DNA of 60,726 nucleotides from Klebsiella pneumoniae (GCA_945862325.1 CAMAXZ010000024.1:1-60726); one strand, 5' to 3'. Positions 1 to 8,557 are shown, counted from the stretch's first letter. Notes: generated by a model from the sequence alone, not told the origin. Program-made: numbers and translations.

Positions 1-431
1 GGCGGCGTGACCGGGAGCGGCGGCGGCGTGACCGGGAGCGGCGGCGGCGCGGGCGCGGGCCCGCCGAGGCTGACCGGGAACGAGCCCACGAGCGTTCCGG
101 GCGGGACCTTCGGGGACGACGGCGGCGGGGCGTCGACCTGGCCGAGGACATCGGGCGTGCCGGGCGCGCTCGCGGCGTCGGACGCGGTGTCGGACGTGGT
201 GCCCGTCGCGGCGCCGGCCGCGGGCGGCGCGTCGGAGATCAGCCGCGGACCACCAATCTCACGGTCGAAGTAGATGCCGGTGCCGGGGATGCCGACGCTG
301 ACGCGCGTGCCGCTCGGGCCGAACGTCAACCGGCCGCCGGGCACTCCGACCGACAGCGACGCGCCCGCCGTGCTGAGGTCGACGCCGACCCCGGGCAGAA
401 TCTCGAAGCGCTTCCAGAAGCGAAATCCCAT
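1..431 (-). CDS. DUF4236 domain protein, C-terminus cut by window edge
   Basis: The reading frame from the ATG at 431 runs leftward with no stop to base 1, so only the first 143 residues are visible. The first 60 residues (MGFRFWKRFEILPGVGVDLS at the start, then GTRVSVGIPGTG) match the DUF4236 pattern of a short Gly/Ser-rich beta domain. After residue 65 the chain becomes Ala/Pro/Thr-rich and ends, within the window, in repeated PPPLPVT units. The function of DUF4236 is unknown; such domains often head larger proteins. The gene is divergent from the glycosyltransferase at 468 with 36 bases between the two starts, so they share a short promoter region. The family call is by recall of the motif only. 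Confidence 0.7.
   Translation of the reverse strand, partial: MGFRFWKRFEILPGVGVDLSTAGASLSVGVPGGRLTFGPSGTRVSVGIPGTGIYFDREIGGPRLISDAPPAAGAATGTTSDTASDAASAPGTPDVLGQVDAPPPSSPKVPPGTLVGSFPVSLGGPAPAPPPLPVTPPPLPVTP
4..45. repeat. 21-bp tandem repeat, two copies
   Basis: Two identical 21-base units lie side by side (4-24 and 25-45). On the minus strand each encodes the heptapeptide PPPLPVT in the proline-rich tail of the DUF4236 protein. The array may continue beyond the window edge. Confidence 0.8.
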
Positions 432-467
432 GGACTCCGCCTATCGCCATCGGGGATACGCGCCCGC

Positions 468-1619
468 ATGAGCCCACGATCGCCTCGGAAGTTGGCGGCC
501 GCGCTGGTGAACACCTGGGCCCCCACCGACGGCGCGCGGGACGGCGCGGCGTGGGTCGCCGCCGACGCGCCGCGTCGTGCGCTCTCGCAGGCGCTCGCGG
601 CCCGGGGCCACGCCATCACCGTCATACAGGAATCAACCTTTGACGAGCGTTATTGGGATGGTGCGGTGCGATGGGAGCTGCACCGCTCCGGGCGCGTCGC
701 GCGCGCCATGGGCGACCCGCACCCGATGGTGCGGGCGCCCACGCCGGTGGCGGCGCTCCGCGCCGCCACCGGTCGCTTCAATGTCGTCCACAGCTTCGAC
801 GTGGCTTTTCCGCTCTCGCTCGCCGGCCTGGCCCTCGCCGCCGGCCTGCGCGGGGCGGCGCTCGTGGCCCACCTTCACGGCGGGCAGCCGGCTCGCCGTT
901 GGCCCCTCGCGGCGGTGCACCGCGCCGCCCTCGGCCGGGTGCGCGCGGTGTGCGTCACGGACCCCGCGCGCGCCGGGGACTGGGCTCCGGCGCCGGTCGT
1001 TTCGGTGCTCGAGACCTCGACCACGATGCGCCCCGTGCCGCGCGACGCCGCGCGCGCGGCGCTCGCGGCGCGGCTCCGGCTGGATCCGGCCGCGGCGTGG
1101 GTCGTGCACCTCGGTCGCCTCGACGCGGTCAAGGACCCCCTCACGAGCGTGCGCGCCTTCGCCCGCCTCCCCGGGCGCCCGCACCTCTTGATGGCCTACA
1201 CCGACGCGCCGCTCCACGACGCGGTCGAGGCGGAGCTGCGAGCCTCCGGCGCAGCGTCCCGCGCGCGCCTGCTCGGGCGGGTGGATCCGACCGGGGTGGC
1301 GGAGCTGTTGTCGGCGTCCGACGCCTTCGTCCAGGCGAGCGTGCGCGAGGTGTGCGGGGTGTCGACGCTCGAGGCGGCCGCGTGCGGCGCCCTGCCCGCG
1401 CTGTCCGACCTCCCCGTGTTCGCGCGCACCCTCGGCGGGCATGGGGCGCGGTTCGCCGTGGGCGACGCCGACGGAGCGGCCGAGGCGATCGTGTCGGTGC
1501 TCCGCGCGCCCGCGGGCGCCCGCGAAGCGCTGCGCGCGCACTTCGCGGAGAATCTGAGCTTCGACGCCCTGGCGCGCGAGATCGAGGCCGTGTGGGGCTC
1601 CGTGGTCGAGCGGCGTTAG
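468..1619 (+). CDS. GT4-family glycosyltransferase
   Basis: A 383-residue GT-B type enzyme that would move a sugar from a nucleotide-sugar donor to an acceptor in the cytoplasm or at the inner membrane face; substrate unknown. The C-terminal half carries the donor-binding fold: VVHLGRLDAVKDP near residue 210, and the GT4 E-x7-E pair at Glu294 and Glu302 in EVCGVSTLE. The N-terminal half has the expected acceptor-domain pattern (ALAARGHAITVI, then AHLHGG). The only in-frame ATG near the 5' end is at 468. Its stop overlaps the stop of the convergent deacetylase at 1616. A deacetylase that acts on sugars next door fits a role in cell-envelope glycans, but this link is inference. Confidence 0.85.
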   Translation: MSPRSPRKLAAALVNTWAPTDGARDGAAWVAADAPRRALSQALAARGHAITVIQESTFDERYWDGAVRWELHRSGRVARAMGDPHPMVRAPTPVAALRAATGRFNVVHSFDVAFPLSLAGLALAAGLRGAALVAHLHGGQPARRWPLAAVHRAALGRVRAVCVTDPARAGDWAPAPVVSVLETSTTMRPVPRDAARAALAARLRLDPAAAWVVHLGRLDAVKDPLTSVRAFARLPGRPHLLMAYTDAPLHDAVEAELRASGAASRARLLGRVDPTGVAELLSASDAFVQASVREVCGVSTLEAAACGALPALSDLPVFARTLGGHGARFAVGDADGAAEAIVSVLRAPAGAREALRAHFAENLSFDALAREIEAVWGSVVERR

Positions 1620-2341
1620 CGTATGTCCCGCCAGGAGCCGGTGCGCCATCCGCGCAGCCCGTCCTGGTCGAGCCACCGAAGCTCACGCGCGAACGCCACG
1701 TTCGACGTGTTGCCGGGGTGCACGACGAGCTCGACCGACCGCGCGGGGGGCGAGCCGGCGTCGACGAACGCGCGCACCGTCCACGTGGTGGCGGTGGTGC
1801 GCGGGAGGTGCAGGTTGTTCCACAGGCGACGCGCGCGCGCGCGCAGGCGCCACGCGCCGGCGGGCGCTCCCATGCCCCGCGCGCGCGCGACCCCCACCCG
1901 GCGACAGACCGCGAGGAAGATCGGCCGGATCGGCGCGAGCCAGTGGAGGTTCTCGTGGGTGTCGAGGTGGTCGACCGCCACCCCGGCTTCGCGCACACGG
2001 CGCACCTGCGCCACCCACTCGTCGGCGAGGGCCGTCGCGAAGGCGGGCTCGACGCCCATGCCGGGGCGAAAAGTGAGGGAGACACGACCGTCGCCGTCGA
2101 GCCAGGGCGTGAGCGCCGCCGTCAGCGGCGGGAAGCCCGTGGCGTCGAGGTGCACGCCCCAGCTCACGCGCCGCCGCGCGCGGGCGGCGCGGGCGGCGGA
2201 CGTGAACGTCGGCCCGGTCGCGAGCAGGGAGCCGCTCGTCACCGTGCCCACGTCGGCGCGCAGGAAGGTCTGCTCGTCGATCGCGTCGCCGCCGCCGACG
2301 TCGTCGGCGTTGACGACGACGAGCGCGCCGCCCTTCGTCAA
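1616..2341 (-). CDS. ChbG/YdjC-family carbohydrate deacetylase
   Basis: This 241-residue protein has the family landmarks: a metal-binding NADD near the N-terminus (residues 11-14), GVHLD, DTHENLH and a VVHPG motif close to the C-terminus. Members remove N-acetyl groups from chito-oligosaccharides or related sugars. No in-frame ATG or GTG precedes the NADD motif closely, so I choose the TTG at 2341, which overlaps the TGA of the upstream crotonase as TTGA; this implies translational coupling. It is the last gene of a pol IV-crotonase-deacetylase run and ends in a 4-base tail-to-tail overlap with the glycosyltransferase. The substrate cannot be told from the sequence. Confidence 0.85.
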   Translation of the reverse strand: MTKGGALVVVNADDVGGGDAIDEQTFLRADVGTVTSGSLLATGPTFTSAARAARARRRVSWGVHLDATGFPPLTAALTPWLDGDGRVSLTFRPGMGVEPAFATALADEWVAQVRRVREAGVAVDHLDTHENLHWLAPIRPIFLAVCRRVGVARARGMGAPAGAWRLRARARRLWNNLHLPRTTATTWTVRAFVDAGSPPARSVELVVHPGNTSNVAFARELRWLDQDGLRGWRTGSWRDIR

Positions 2342-3093
2342 CGTTCGCCGGAGATGAACCGGGCGACGTCGGCGGCGCCGCCCGAGGCGAGCGTCGCCGC
2401 GCCGCGCGCGTGCTCGACCGCGAGGGCGTCGAGCTCCGGCAGGCCGAGCCCCTCGTACACCGCGGCGCGGTCGGACAGGACGCACTCCCAGGGGAACGCC
2501 GCGATCGACCGCGCGAGGGTCTCGGCGGCCGCCCGCGACTCGCCGATCGGCACCACACGATCGACCAGGCCGATCGACCGGGCCTCGACCGTGCCGACGG
2601 GGCGTCCCGTGAGGATGAGGTCCATCGCGCGGCCGAGGCCGACGATGCGCGGCAGGCGCACGGTGCCGCCGTCGATCAGCGGCACCCCCCAACGCCGGCA
2701 GAATACGCCGAAGATCGCGTCTTCTTCTGCAACGCGCAGATCGCACCACAGCGCGAGCTCGAGCCCGCCCGCCACGGCGTGGCCCGCGATGGCCGCGATC
2801 GTGGGCTTCGAGAGCCGGGTGCGGGTGGGCCCGAGGGGGCCGGGAGCTCCGGGCTCGACCCGGTTGGGCGCGCCCTCGGCGATGCTCTTGAGGTCCGCGC
2901 CGGCGCAGAAGGTGCCGCCCGCGCCCCAGAGCACGGCCACCTTCGCGGTAGGATCGGCCTCGAACCGTGTGAACGCGTCGAGCAGCGCTTCGGCGGTGGC
3001 GCGGTCGACCGCGTTGCGGCGGGCTGGCCGATCGAGCACGACCGTCCAGACCTCGTCCCGGACCTCGACACGAACCGCAGAAGCCGTGGTCAT
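2338..3093 (-). CDS. Crotonase/enoyl-CoA hydratase family protein
   Basis: A 251-residue crotonase-fold protein expected to act on an acyl-CoA thioester. The first oxyanion-hole segment is GTFCAGADLK and the second is GHAVAGGLELALWCDLR, followed by GVPLIDGGTVRLPR and the usual MDLILTGR helix. The glutamate that canonical hydratases carry just before the second loop is absent here (FCRRWGVP instead), so ordinary enoyl-CoA hydration is not assured; this RRWGVPLIDGG form is a recognised crotonase subgroup. It starts 4 bases inside the pol IV gene (ATGA) and overlaps the deacetylase (TTGA). It might serve the DpgA-type synthase at 5252, as dpg pathways need extra crotonases, but there is no direct evidence. 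Confidence 0.85.
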   Translation of the reverse strand: MTTASAVRVEVRDEVWTVVLDRPARRNAVDRATAEALLDAFTRFEADPTAKVAVLWGAGGTFCAGADLKSIAEGAPNRVEPGAPGPLGPTRTRLSKPTIAAIAGHAVAGGLELALWCDLRVAEEDAIFGVFCRRWGVPLIDGGTVRLPRIVGLGRAMDLILTGRPVGTVEARSIGLVDRVVPIGESRAAAETLARSIAAFPWECVLSDRAAVYEGLGLPELDALAVEHARGAATLASGGAADVARFISGER

Positions 3094-4328
3094 CCCGCGT
3101 GTCTATCCGCTTCCCGGTCGCGCAACGCTCCCAAGCGGATGGCGTCGTACCCGAAGCGCGCCCGCACCGCGTCGATCGCGCGCCCGGCGCGCGGGCGCTC
3201 CTCGGGAAACAGCGGAAGTTGGCGTTCGCCTTCGATCAGGTTCGAGAGCTGGACGCCGAGGAGCCGAAGCCGCGAGGTGGGGCCGCGCGCCCGTGGCGAC
3301 CACGCACCGGCGAGCAGGGCCCTGGCGACGCGCCAGACCTCGCGCTCGGCGCAGGTGGGCGGCACGGTTTGGCCGCGGGTGATGGTGGTGAAGTCCGAGA
3401 AGCGGATTTTGAGGGAGATCGTGCGCGCGAGGCCGCGGCGGTTGCGCAGCCGCCAGGTGACACGCTCGACGAGCGCGCGCAGCGCGTCCTCCGCGGCCTG
3501 ACGCTCGCCCACGTCCGCGAAGAACGTGCGTTCGTTCGACAAGCTGCCCTCTGCGGACGCGTCGTGCTCCTGAAACGCCGGACGGTCGCGACCGGGGACA
3601 CCGGGAGGACCGTCGAGCGAGTCTCGAAGGAGCGCCGCGAGGTTGCCGAGGTCGGGGTCGTCGTCGCGCACGGCGAGGAGCTGGCCGAGCGTCGTGACCC
3701 CGCGCGCGGCGAGCCGCGCCTCGGCCACCGGCCCGATGCCGGGTAGTTTTCGTACGGACATCGGAGCCACGAACGCCCGCTCTTCTCCCGCGCGCACGAG
3801 CCAGACTCCGGCCGGCTTGGCGCGCCCGCTCGCCATCTTGGCGACCGCCCGGGTGACGCCGATGCCCGCGCTGGCCGGGAGCTTCACCTCGGCCTGGATC
3901 GCCGCGCGCATCGCCCGGACCGTGCGCGCGATCGTGGCGTCCGCGTCGGCGTCGTCCGGCCGCGCGTACAAGCGTTCGCACCCGGAGAAGTCGAGGAAGA
4001 ACTCGTCGATGCTGGCCGTGCGCACCATTGGGCACCACCGCTCGAGCACGCTCTTGACCTGCGCGGCGTAGGGGCCGTACGTCGCGTGGCGCGTCGGCAC
4101 GAACGCGGCGTCGGGCGCCAGCCGCACCGCTTCCGCCATCGGCATGCCCGAACGCACGCCGAGGGCGCGGACCTCGTAGCTGGCGGAGGTGACGACGCCG
4201 CGGCTGCCCTTGCGCCCGCCGACCACCACGGGCCGGCCGACGAGCGAGGGATCGAGCAGGCGCTCGACCGAGACGAAGAAGGTGTCGAGGTCGACGCACG
4301 CGACCCGAGGAGCGACGACGTTCGCCAT
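3090..4328 (-). CDS. dinB: DNA polymerase IV (Y-family translesion polymerase)
   Basis: A 412-residue Y-family polymerase that copies past damaged bases. The palm residues are visible in CVDLDTFFVSVE near the N-terminus and SIDEFFLD about 95 residues later. The thumb helix-hairpin-helix (RKLPGIGPVAEARLAARG) and little-finger region follow, and the C-terminus has a sliding-clamp motif QLPLF. I prefer the ATG at 4328, which begins MANVVAPRVACVDLD, over the one 18 bases upstream. No LexA-box-like site is evident upstream. It heads a minus-strand run that continues, by overlap, into the crotonase and deacetylase, with no obvious functional link. Confidence 0.93.
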   Translation of the reverse strand: MANVVAPRVACVDLDTFFVSVERLLDPSLVGRPVVVGGRKGSRGVVTSASYEVRALGVRSGMPMAEAVRLAPDAAFVPTRHATYGPYAAQVKSVLERWCPMVRTASIDEFFLDFSGCERLYARPDDADADATIARTVRAMRAAIQAEVKLPASAGIGVTRAVAKMASGRAKPAGVWLVRAGEERAFVAPMSVRKLPGIGPVAEARLAARGVTTLGQLLAVRDDDPDLGNLAALLRDSLDGPPGVPGRDRPAFQEHDASAEGSLSNERTFFADVGERQAAEDALRALVERVTWRLRNRRGLARTISLKIRFSDFTTITRGQTVPPTCAEREVWRVARALLAGAWSPRARGPTSRLRLLGVQLSNLIEGERQLPLFPEERPRAGRAIDAVRARFGYDAIRLGALRDREADRHAG

Positions 4329-4416
4329 GTGGCGCCCTGAACACATGAACAGTAGCTCGCCCGGCGGGCGACGACAAGCGCGCGGCGGGACGTCGCGGTG
4401 GCGCTACAGTGCGGCG

Positions 4417-5193
4417 GTGCGCTCTGTCCTCATCCTCGCGCGGCAACGCATCCGATCGCGCCTCGCGCATCCCGCCGACCTCTTCGCAGGGGCACTCTCG
4501 AACACGCTCATCGCGGCCACGGGGCCCGTCGTGCTGACCGCGATGGCGAGCAGCTTCGACGACCTGCGCGGGTGGTCGTTCGCCGAGGTCGCGGTCATCT
4601 GGGGGTTCGCGGAGTGTGTCGTCGGCCTGTTCTACGTGCTGTTTCAGGGGTTGATGGTGTTCAACGTGCGGTACGTGCTCGGGGGCGAGCTCGATCGCGT
4701 CCTGACGCGGCCGGTCGACCCCCTCCTCCACGTTCTGGCGGACAACCTGAGCCTCGAGGACCTCCCGGTCGCCGCGCTGGGGCTCGGCGTGGTCGTGTGG
4801 GGCGCCGCGGGCGTGTCGGGGGTGCCGCCCTGGGTGTGGCTCCTGTTCCCCGTGCAGGTGCTCGCGGCGCTCGCCGTGCTCGCGGGGGTGATGGTCGCGT
4901 TCTCCGCGGCGGGGTTCCACCTGCGGCACCGAGGTACGGCGATTGGCCTCGTCTTTCAGCTCGGAACCTACGCGCGTTGGCCGCTGGACCTCTTCGGCGA
5001 GCCGCTGCGTTGGCTCCTGACCGCGGGGATCCCGCTCGGGTTCGCGGGGTTCTACCCGGCGACCGTGTTCCTCGGGCGACCGGAGTGGGCGGCGTGGGGG
5101 TGGGCGACCCCCGCCGTCGGGGCGGTGTGCGCCGCCGGCGGATGGATCGTCTGGCACCGGAGCGCGCGGGCGTACGGGTCGGTGGGGGCGTAG
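4417..5193 (+). CDS. ABC-2 family transporter permease
   Basis: A 258-residue membrane protein with about six hydrophobic segments. The central LDRVLTRPVDPLLHVLADN, lying between membrane helices, is characteristic of the PF06182 (ABC-2 type) permeases. Such proteins normally work as a pair of permeases with one ATP-binding subunit, usually encoded together. Here no ATPase or second permease is adjacent. The GTG at 4417 gives the family's usual length; an in-frame ATG at 4345 would add 24 polar residues and overlap the start region of dinB. The substrate is unknown. Confidence 0.8.
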   Translation: MRSVLILARQRIRSRLAHPADLFAGALSNTLIAATGPVVLTAMASSFDDLRGWSFAEVAVIWGFAECVVGLFYVLFQGLMVFNVRYVLGGELDRVLTRPVDPLLHVLADNLSLEDLPVAALGLGVVVWGAAGVSGVPPWVWLLFPVQVLAALAVLAGVMVAFSAAGFHLRHRGTAIGLVFQLGTYARWPLDLFGEPLRWLLTAGIPLGFAGFYPATVFLGRPEWAAWGWATPAVGAVCAAGGWIVWHRSARAYGSVGA

Positions 5194-5251
5194 CGGTCGC
5201 CCGCCGTACGGAAATGCTCACCGCCGCGGATCCGCCGCCCGGGCCCGGGCT

Positions 5252-6322
5252 ATGCTGGGACCAATGTTCGACGTCCGCGCGCGGATCCTCTCGGTCGGCA
5301 CGGCAAATCCGCCGGAGCGGTGGCGCCAGGAAGACCTGCTCGACCGCTACCGGGTCACGGATCCCCGCCTTCGCTCGCTTTTTTCGTCGTCGCACATCCG
5401 CACCCGGCACCTGTACCTGCCGCCGCCGGGCCCCGATGGCGCGCCCCAAGAGACGCAAGGCGAGCTCCTCGCCAAGCACCTGCGCGGCGCCATGGAGATC
5501 GGCCCGCAGGCCGTCACGCGTTGCCTCGAGCCGCTCGGCCTCGAGCCACGCGACATCGACTACCTCTGCTGCATCACGACCACCGGCTTCCTCGCGCCCG
5601 GGCTCACCGCGCACCTCATGCGCCAGATGGGCTTTCGCGAGGACTGCTCGCGCGTCGACATCGTCGGCATGGGCTGCAACGCCGGCTTGAACGGCCTCAA
5701 CCCCGTCACGAGCTGGGCCCGCGCGAACCCCGGGCGCAACGCCCTGATGGTGTCGATGGAGATCTGCTCCGCCGCCTACGTGTTCGACGGCACGATGCGG
5801 ACCGCCATCGTCAACTCGCTCTTCGGCGACGGGGCGGCCGCGGTGCTCGTCCGCGCCTTCGAGAAGGACGCGCGGGCCTTCGCGCCCGAGGTCGTCGGGT
5901 TCAACAGCCACATCATCCCCGCCGCCATCGACGCCATGCGCTACGACTGGGACGACACTGTCGGGAAGTTCAGCTTCTTCCTCGATCGTGACATCCCGTA
6001 CGTCGTGGGCGCCAACGCCGAGCGGCCGGTCGCGCGGCTGCTCGAGGCGCACGGCCTCAAGCGTCGGCACATCTCGCACTGGCTGGTTCACAGCGGTGGC
6101 AAGAAGGTGGTCGACGCCATCAAATACAACGTGGGGCTCTCCGATTGGGACGTCCGCCACACCCACTCGGTGCTGCGCGACTACGGAAACCTCTCGAGCG
6201 GAAGCTTCTTGTTCAGCTACGAGCGACTGCTCCGCGAGGGGCGGGTCCGCCGGGGAGACTGGGGCGTCATGATGACGATGGGCCCCGGCTCGACGATTGA
6301 AACCGCGCTGTTGCGTTGGTAG
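5252..6322 (+). CDS. dpgA: DpgA-type III polyketide synthase (3,5-dihydroxyphenylacetyl-CoA synthase-like)
   Basis: The 356-residue thiolase-fold enzyme has the Cys-His-Asn triad of type III PKS: Cys142 in GMGCNAGLNGLN, His280 in LVHSGGKKVVDA and Asn313 in DYGNLSSGSF. These exact surroundings resemble DpgA of glycopeptide-antibiotic clusters, which joins four malonyl-CoA into 3,5-dihydroxyphenylacetyl-CoA, more than they resemble chalcone synthases. A DpgB-like crotonase follows after 8 bases, as in dpg clusters. An alternative ATG lies at 5264, just after a GGGA. No DpgC dioxygenase is in the window, so the product may stop at the dihydroxyphenylacetyl stage. The family call is firm; the exact product is inference. 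Confidence 0.85.
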   Translation: MLGPMFDVRARILSVGTANPPERWRQEDLLDRYRVTDPRLRSLFSSSHIRTRHLYLPPPGPDGAPQETQGELLAKHLRGAMEIGPQAVTRCLEPLGLEPRDIDYLCCITTTGFLAPGLTAHLMRQMGFREDCSRVDIVGMGCNAGLNGLNPVTSWARANPGRNALMVSMEICSAAYVFDGTMRTAIVNSLFGDGAAAVLVRAFEKDARAFAPEVVGFNSHIIPAAIDAMRYDWDDTVGKFSFFLDRDIPYVVGANAERPVARLLEAHGLKRRHISHWLVHSGGKKVVDAIKYNVGLSDWDVRHTHSVLRDYGNLSSGSFLFSYERLLREGRVRRGDWGVMMTMGPGSTIETALLRW

Positions 6323-6330
6323 GAGCACGT

Positions 6331-7044
6331 ATGTACGAGACTCTCAGCCTCACCGAGTCGGACCGGGTCGCGACGCTGACCCTGCGCCGCCCGAGGATCG
6401 ACGTGCGGTCGATCCGCGAGCTCGAGAAGGCGCTCGACCACCTCGAAGACCGCTCCGACGCCGAGGTGGTCGTGTTCCGCGGCGGGTCCGAGGGCATCGA
6501 CTTCGTCGACTTCGACCCGAAGGAGCCGTTGGACATCCACGGCTTCAACAAGTGGGAGAAGCTCGTCACGCGCATCGAGCGGCTCGCCAAGATCACGGCG
6601 TTCGTCGCCGATGCCCCGTGCGTGGGCGGCGGGTTCCAGCTCGTCCTGGCGTGCGACGTCCGTTGGGCGACGCCGGCCGCGTCGTTCTCGCTCCCCGAGG
6701 TTCGCCAGGGCTTCCTGCCCGGCATGGCCACGTGGCGCATCGCTCGGTACATCGGGCTCGGGCGCGCCAAGCGCCTCGTGTTGTCCGGCGAGTCGCTCGA
6801 TGCCGCCGCCGCGCTCGACCTCGGGCTGGTCGACGGCGTGGCCGCCGACGCCGACGCCGCGCAGGCCGCCGCTCTGCAGCTGCTCGGCCCACGCCACGTC
6901 GTCGCGGCCACGCTCGCCCGTCGCTTGCTCATCGAGAGCTTCGACACGCAGAACGAGGACGCCCTCGGCAATTTCCTCGCCGCGCAGTCGCGAGCCATCG
7001 CGCAGCCGGCGTTCCAGCGTACCGTGGAGCGCGCGCGCGGGTGA
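6331..7044 (+). CDS. dpgB: DpgB-like crotonase
   Basis: A 237-residue crotonase-fold protein. A good ribosome site (AGGAG) sits 7 bases before the ATG at 6331. The oxyanion-hole regions are VVVFRGGSEGIDF and APCVGGGFQLVLACDVR, followed by FSLPEVRQGFLPGMATWRI. In glycopeptide producers DpgB and DpgD help DpgA by driving the dehydration and aromatisation steps; the position directly behind dpgA argues for the same job here. It could instead correspond to DpgD. The end overlaps the next gene as GTGA. Confidence 0.75.
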   Translation: MYETLSLTESDRVATLTLRRPRIDVRSIRELEKALDHLEDRSDAEVVVFRGGSEGIDFVDFDPKEPLDIHGFNKWEKLVTRIERLAKITAFVADAPCVGGGFQLVLACDVRWATPAASFSLPEVRQGFLPGMATWRIARYIGLGRAKRLVLSGESLDAAAALDLGLVDGVAADADAAQAAALQLLGPRHVVAATLARRLLIESFDTQNEDALGNFLAAQSRAIAQPAFQRTVERARG

Positions 7045-7709
7045 CCACTCCCTTCCCTGTCGATCCCGACGTCCTCGGGCGTATTCGTCCCATGCAGTTC
7101 CGCGACGCGGACCGCATCGCGGAGCTCCATCACGCCGCGATGGGCTCGTCGATGTGGGCGCGCCTCGGCGTGCCCTTCCTCGCGGCGCTCTACCGTGCGC
7201 TCGTGGACATCCCGTTCTTCCTCGGCTTCGTCTACGTCGAAGACGGGCTGGTGAAGGGCTTCATCGCGGGCTCCACCGACACGGCGGCTATGATGGCCGC
7301 GGTGCGTCGCCGGCGGTGGGTGTTCCTCGCCCCTCACGTCGCGCGCGGCGTCCTCCTCGACCCCCGGGTCGTCGTGCCGTTGCTCCAGACCGCGCGGTAC
7401 ACCGAGGTGTCCGGCGGGGCCGACGTGCCTGGCGAGAGCCTATTCTGTAGCTTCGTCCAAGACCTTCGCGGCAAGCGCGTCAGCGGGCACATCAACAAGG
7501 TGCTCTTCGACGAGCTCCTCTCCCGCGGACACCGGGCCGTCAAGATCACCACCGAGGTGGACAACGAGGCAGCGAACCGGCAGCTTCGGAGCTGGGGATT
7601 CGCTGAGAAGGGGCGGTTCGTGTTCTACGGCAAGAGCATGGTGACGTACGTGCTCGACCTGACGAGTTCGCCGCGTGTCGAGGCCCGGAGCCGGCACCCC
7701 GCCATCTGA
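7041..7709 (+). CDS. GNAT-family acetyltransferase in the dpg-like operon
   Basis: A 222-residue protein starting at a GTG that overlaps the dpgB stop (GTGA), so it is co-translated with the type III PKS genes. The GNAT fold shows in RIRPMQFRDADRIAELHHAA at the start, VEDGLVKGFIAGS, then GKRVSGHINKVLFDELLSRG near the acyl-CoA pyrophosphate loop and TEVDNEAANRQLRSWGF near the end. It would transfer an acyl group from acyl-CoA to an amine. GNATs are not part of known dpg pathways, so it may acylate, or use as donor, something linked to the dihydroxyphenylacetyl product; this is speculation. Confidence 0.8.
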   Translation: MTTPFPVDPDVLGRIRPMQFRDADRIAELHHAAMGSSMWARLGVPFLAALYRALVDIPFFLGFVYVEDGLVKGFIAGSTDTAAMMAAVRRRRWVFLAPHVARGVLLDPRVVVPLLQTARYTEVSGGADVPGESLFCSFVQDLRGKRVSGHINKVLFDELLSRGHRAVKITTEVDNEAANRQLRSWGFAEKGRFVFYGKSMVTYVLDLTSSPRVEARSRHPAI

Positions 7710-7790
7710 TCGTGCGCGGCGCGCGTCGTCACACGTTCGAAGCTTGCCCTGTGCGCGCGTTCAGTTAGGCGCCGCGCGAACGGAGGTCCG

Positions 7791-8555
7791 ATGTTCTTCA
7801 TCCTGCTCGCGCTCCTCGCCTGCGGCGACTCGATCACGGCCGACTTCCGACCCAAGGATTCGGGCGAGTCCGACGCGGACACCGACACCGACACGGATTC
7901 GGACACCGACACCGACACCGATTCGGACACCGACACCGACACCGACACGGATTCGGACACCGACACCGACACCGATACGGACAGCGACACCGACACCGAT
8001 ACGGACACCGATACGGACACGGACACCGACACCGATACGGACACCGATACGGACACGGACACGGACACGGGCACCGACGCCTGGCCTGCGGCCGGCCTGC
8101 TCGTCATCGGCGAGATCATGAAGAACCCCGATCCTACCGACGACACCGTCGGCGAGTGGTTCGAGATCACGAACGTGAGCGGCGCCGCGATCGACCTCGA
8201 GGGCCTCACGATCGCCGACCTCGGCACCGACACCCACACGATCGTGGGGTCGAACGTCGTTCCCGCCGGCGGGTACTTCGTGGTGGGCCGCTCTGCCGAC
8301 AGCTCCGCCAACGGCGGGGTGCCGGTCGACTACGCCATCGCCGCGATGTTCGAGCTCGGCAACGGTGAAGACGAGATCATCCTGACCGTCGAAGGGCTCG
8401 TCATCGACGCCGTGTACTACAACGACGGCGCCTTCCCCGACGACAAGGGCATCTCCATGGTCCCGACCACCCTCGACGCGACCGCCAACGACGACGGCGC
8501 CAACTGGTGCAACGCCACCTCCGCGACGCCGGGCGCCGCGAACAGCGGGTGCTGA
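7791..8555 (+). CDS. Lipoprotein with Asp-Thr linker and lamin-tail domain
   Basis: A 254-residue predicted surface lipoprotein. The short signal ends in a lipobox (LLAC, residues 8-11). Residues 28-96 are an almost pure alternation of Asp with Thr or Ser, a flexible acidic spacer. The rest (about residues 100-254) looks like a lamin-tail (LTD) domain: IGEIMKNP, GEWFEITN, IDLEGLTIADL and VPAGGYFVVGR, ending in the CNATSATPGAANSGC tail common to secreted LTD proteins. Its job is probably adhesion or scaffolding outside the cell. It is followed, 2 bases after its stop, by another lipoprotein gene. Confidence 0.85.
   Translation: MFFILLALLACGDSITADFRPKDSGESDADTDTDTDSDTDTDTDSDTDTDTDTDSDTDTDTDTDSDTDTDTDTDTDTDTDTDTDTDTDTDTDTGTDAWPAAGLLVIGEIMKNPDPTDDTVGEWFEITNVSGAAIDLEGLTIADLGTDTHTIVGSNVVPAGGYFVVGRSADSSANGGVPVDYAIAAMFELGNGEDEIILTVEGLVIDAVYYNDGAFPDDKGISMVPTTLDATANDDGANWCNATSATPGAANSGC
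7872..8078 (+). repeat. Degenerate 6-bp (Asp-Thr/Ser) coding repeat
   Basis: About 34 six-base units of the form GAC-ACN or GAT-ACG, with occasional GAT-TCG or AGC-GAC (Asp-Ser), encode the acidic linker of the lipoprotein at 7791. The synonymous variation breaks up perfect repetition. Length changes by slippage are plausible. Confidence 0.85.
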
Positions 8556-8557
8556 GC

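Noticed and set aside
2338..3093. Assigning this crotonase as DpgD of the dpg-like operon
   Set aside because: It is on the other strand, in a pol IV operon, and lacks any DpgD-specific feature I can see.
3103..5157. Open frame of 684 codons opposite dinB and the permease gene
   Set aside because: Arg/Pro/Gly-rich shadow of GC-rich codons; both underlying genes have clear motifs.
7872..8078. Array that at first sight could be a CRISPR or minisatellite
   Set aside because: The unit is six bases, in frame, with no spacers, and codes for a protein linker.
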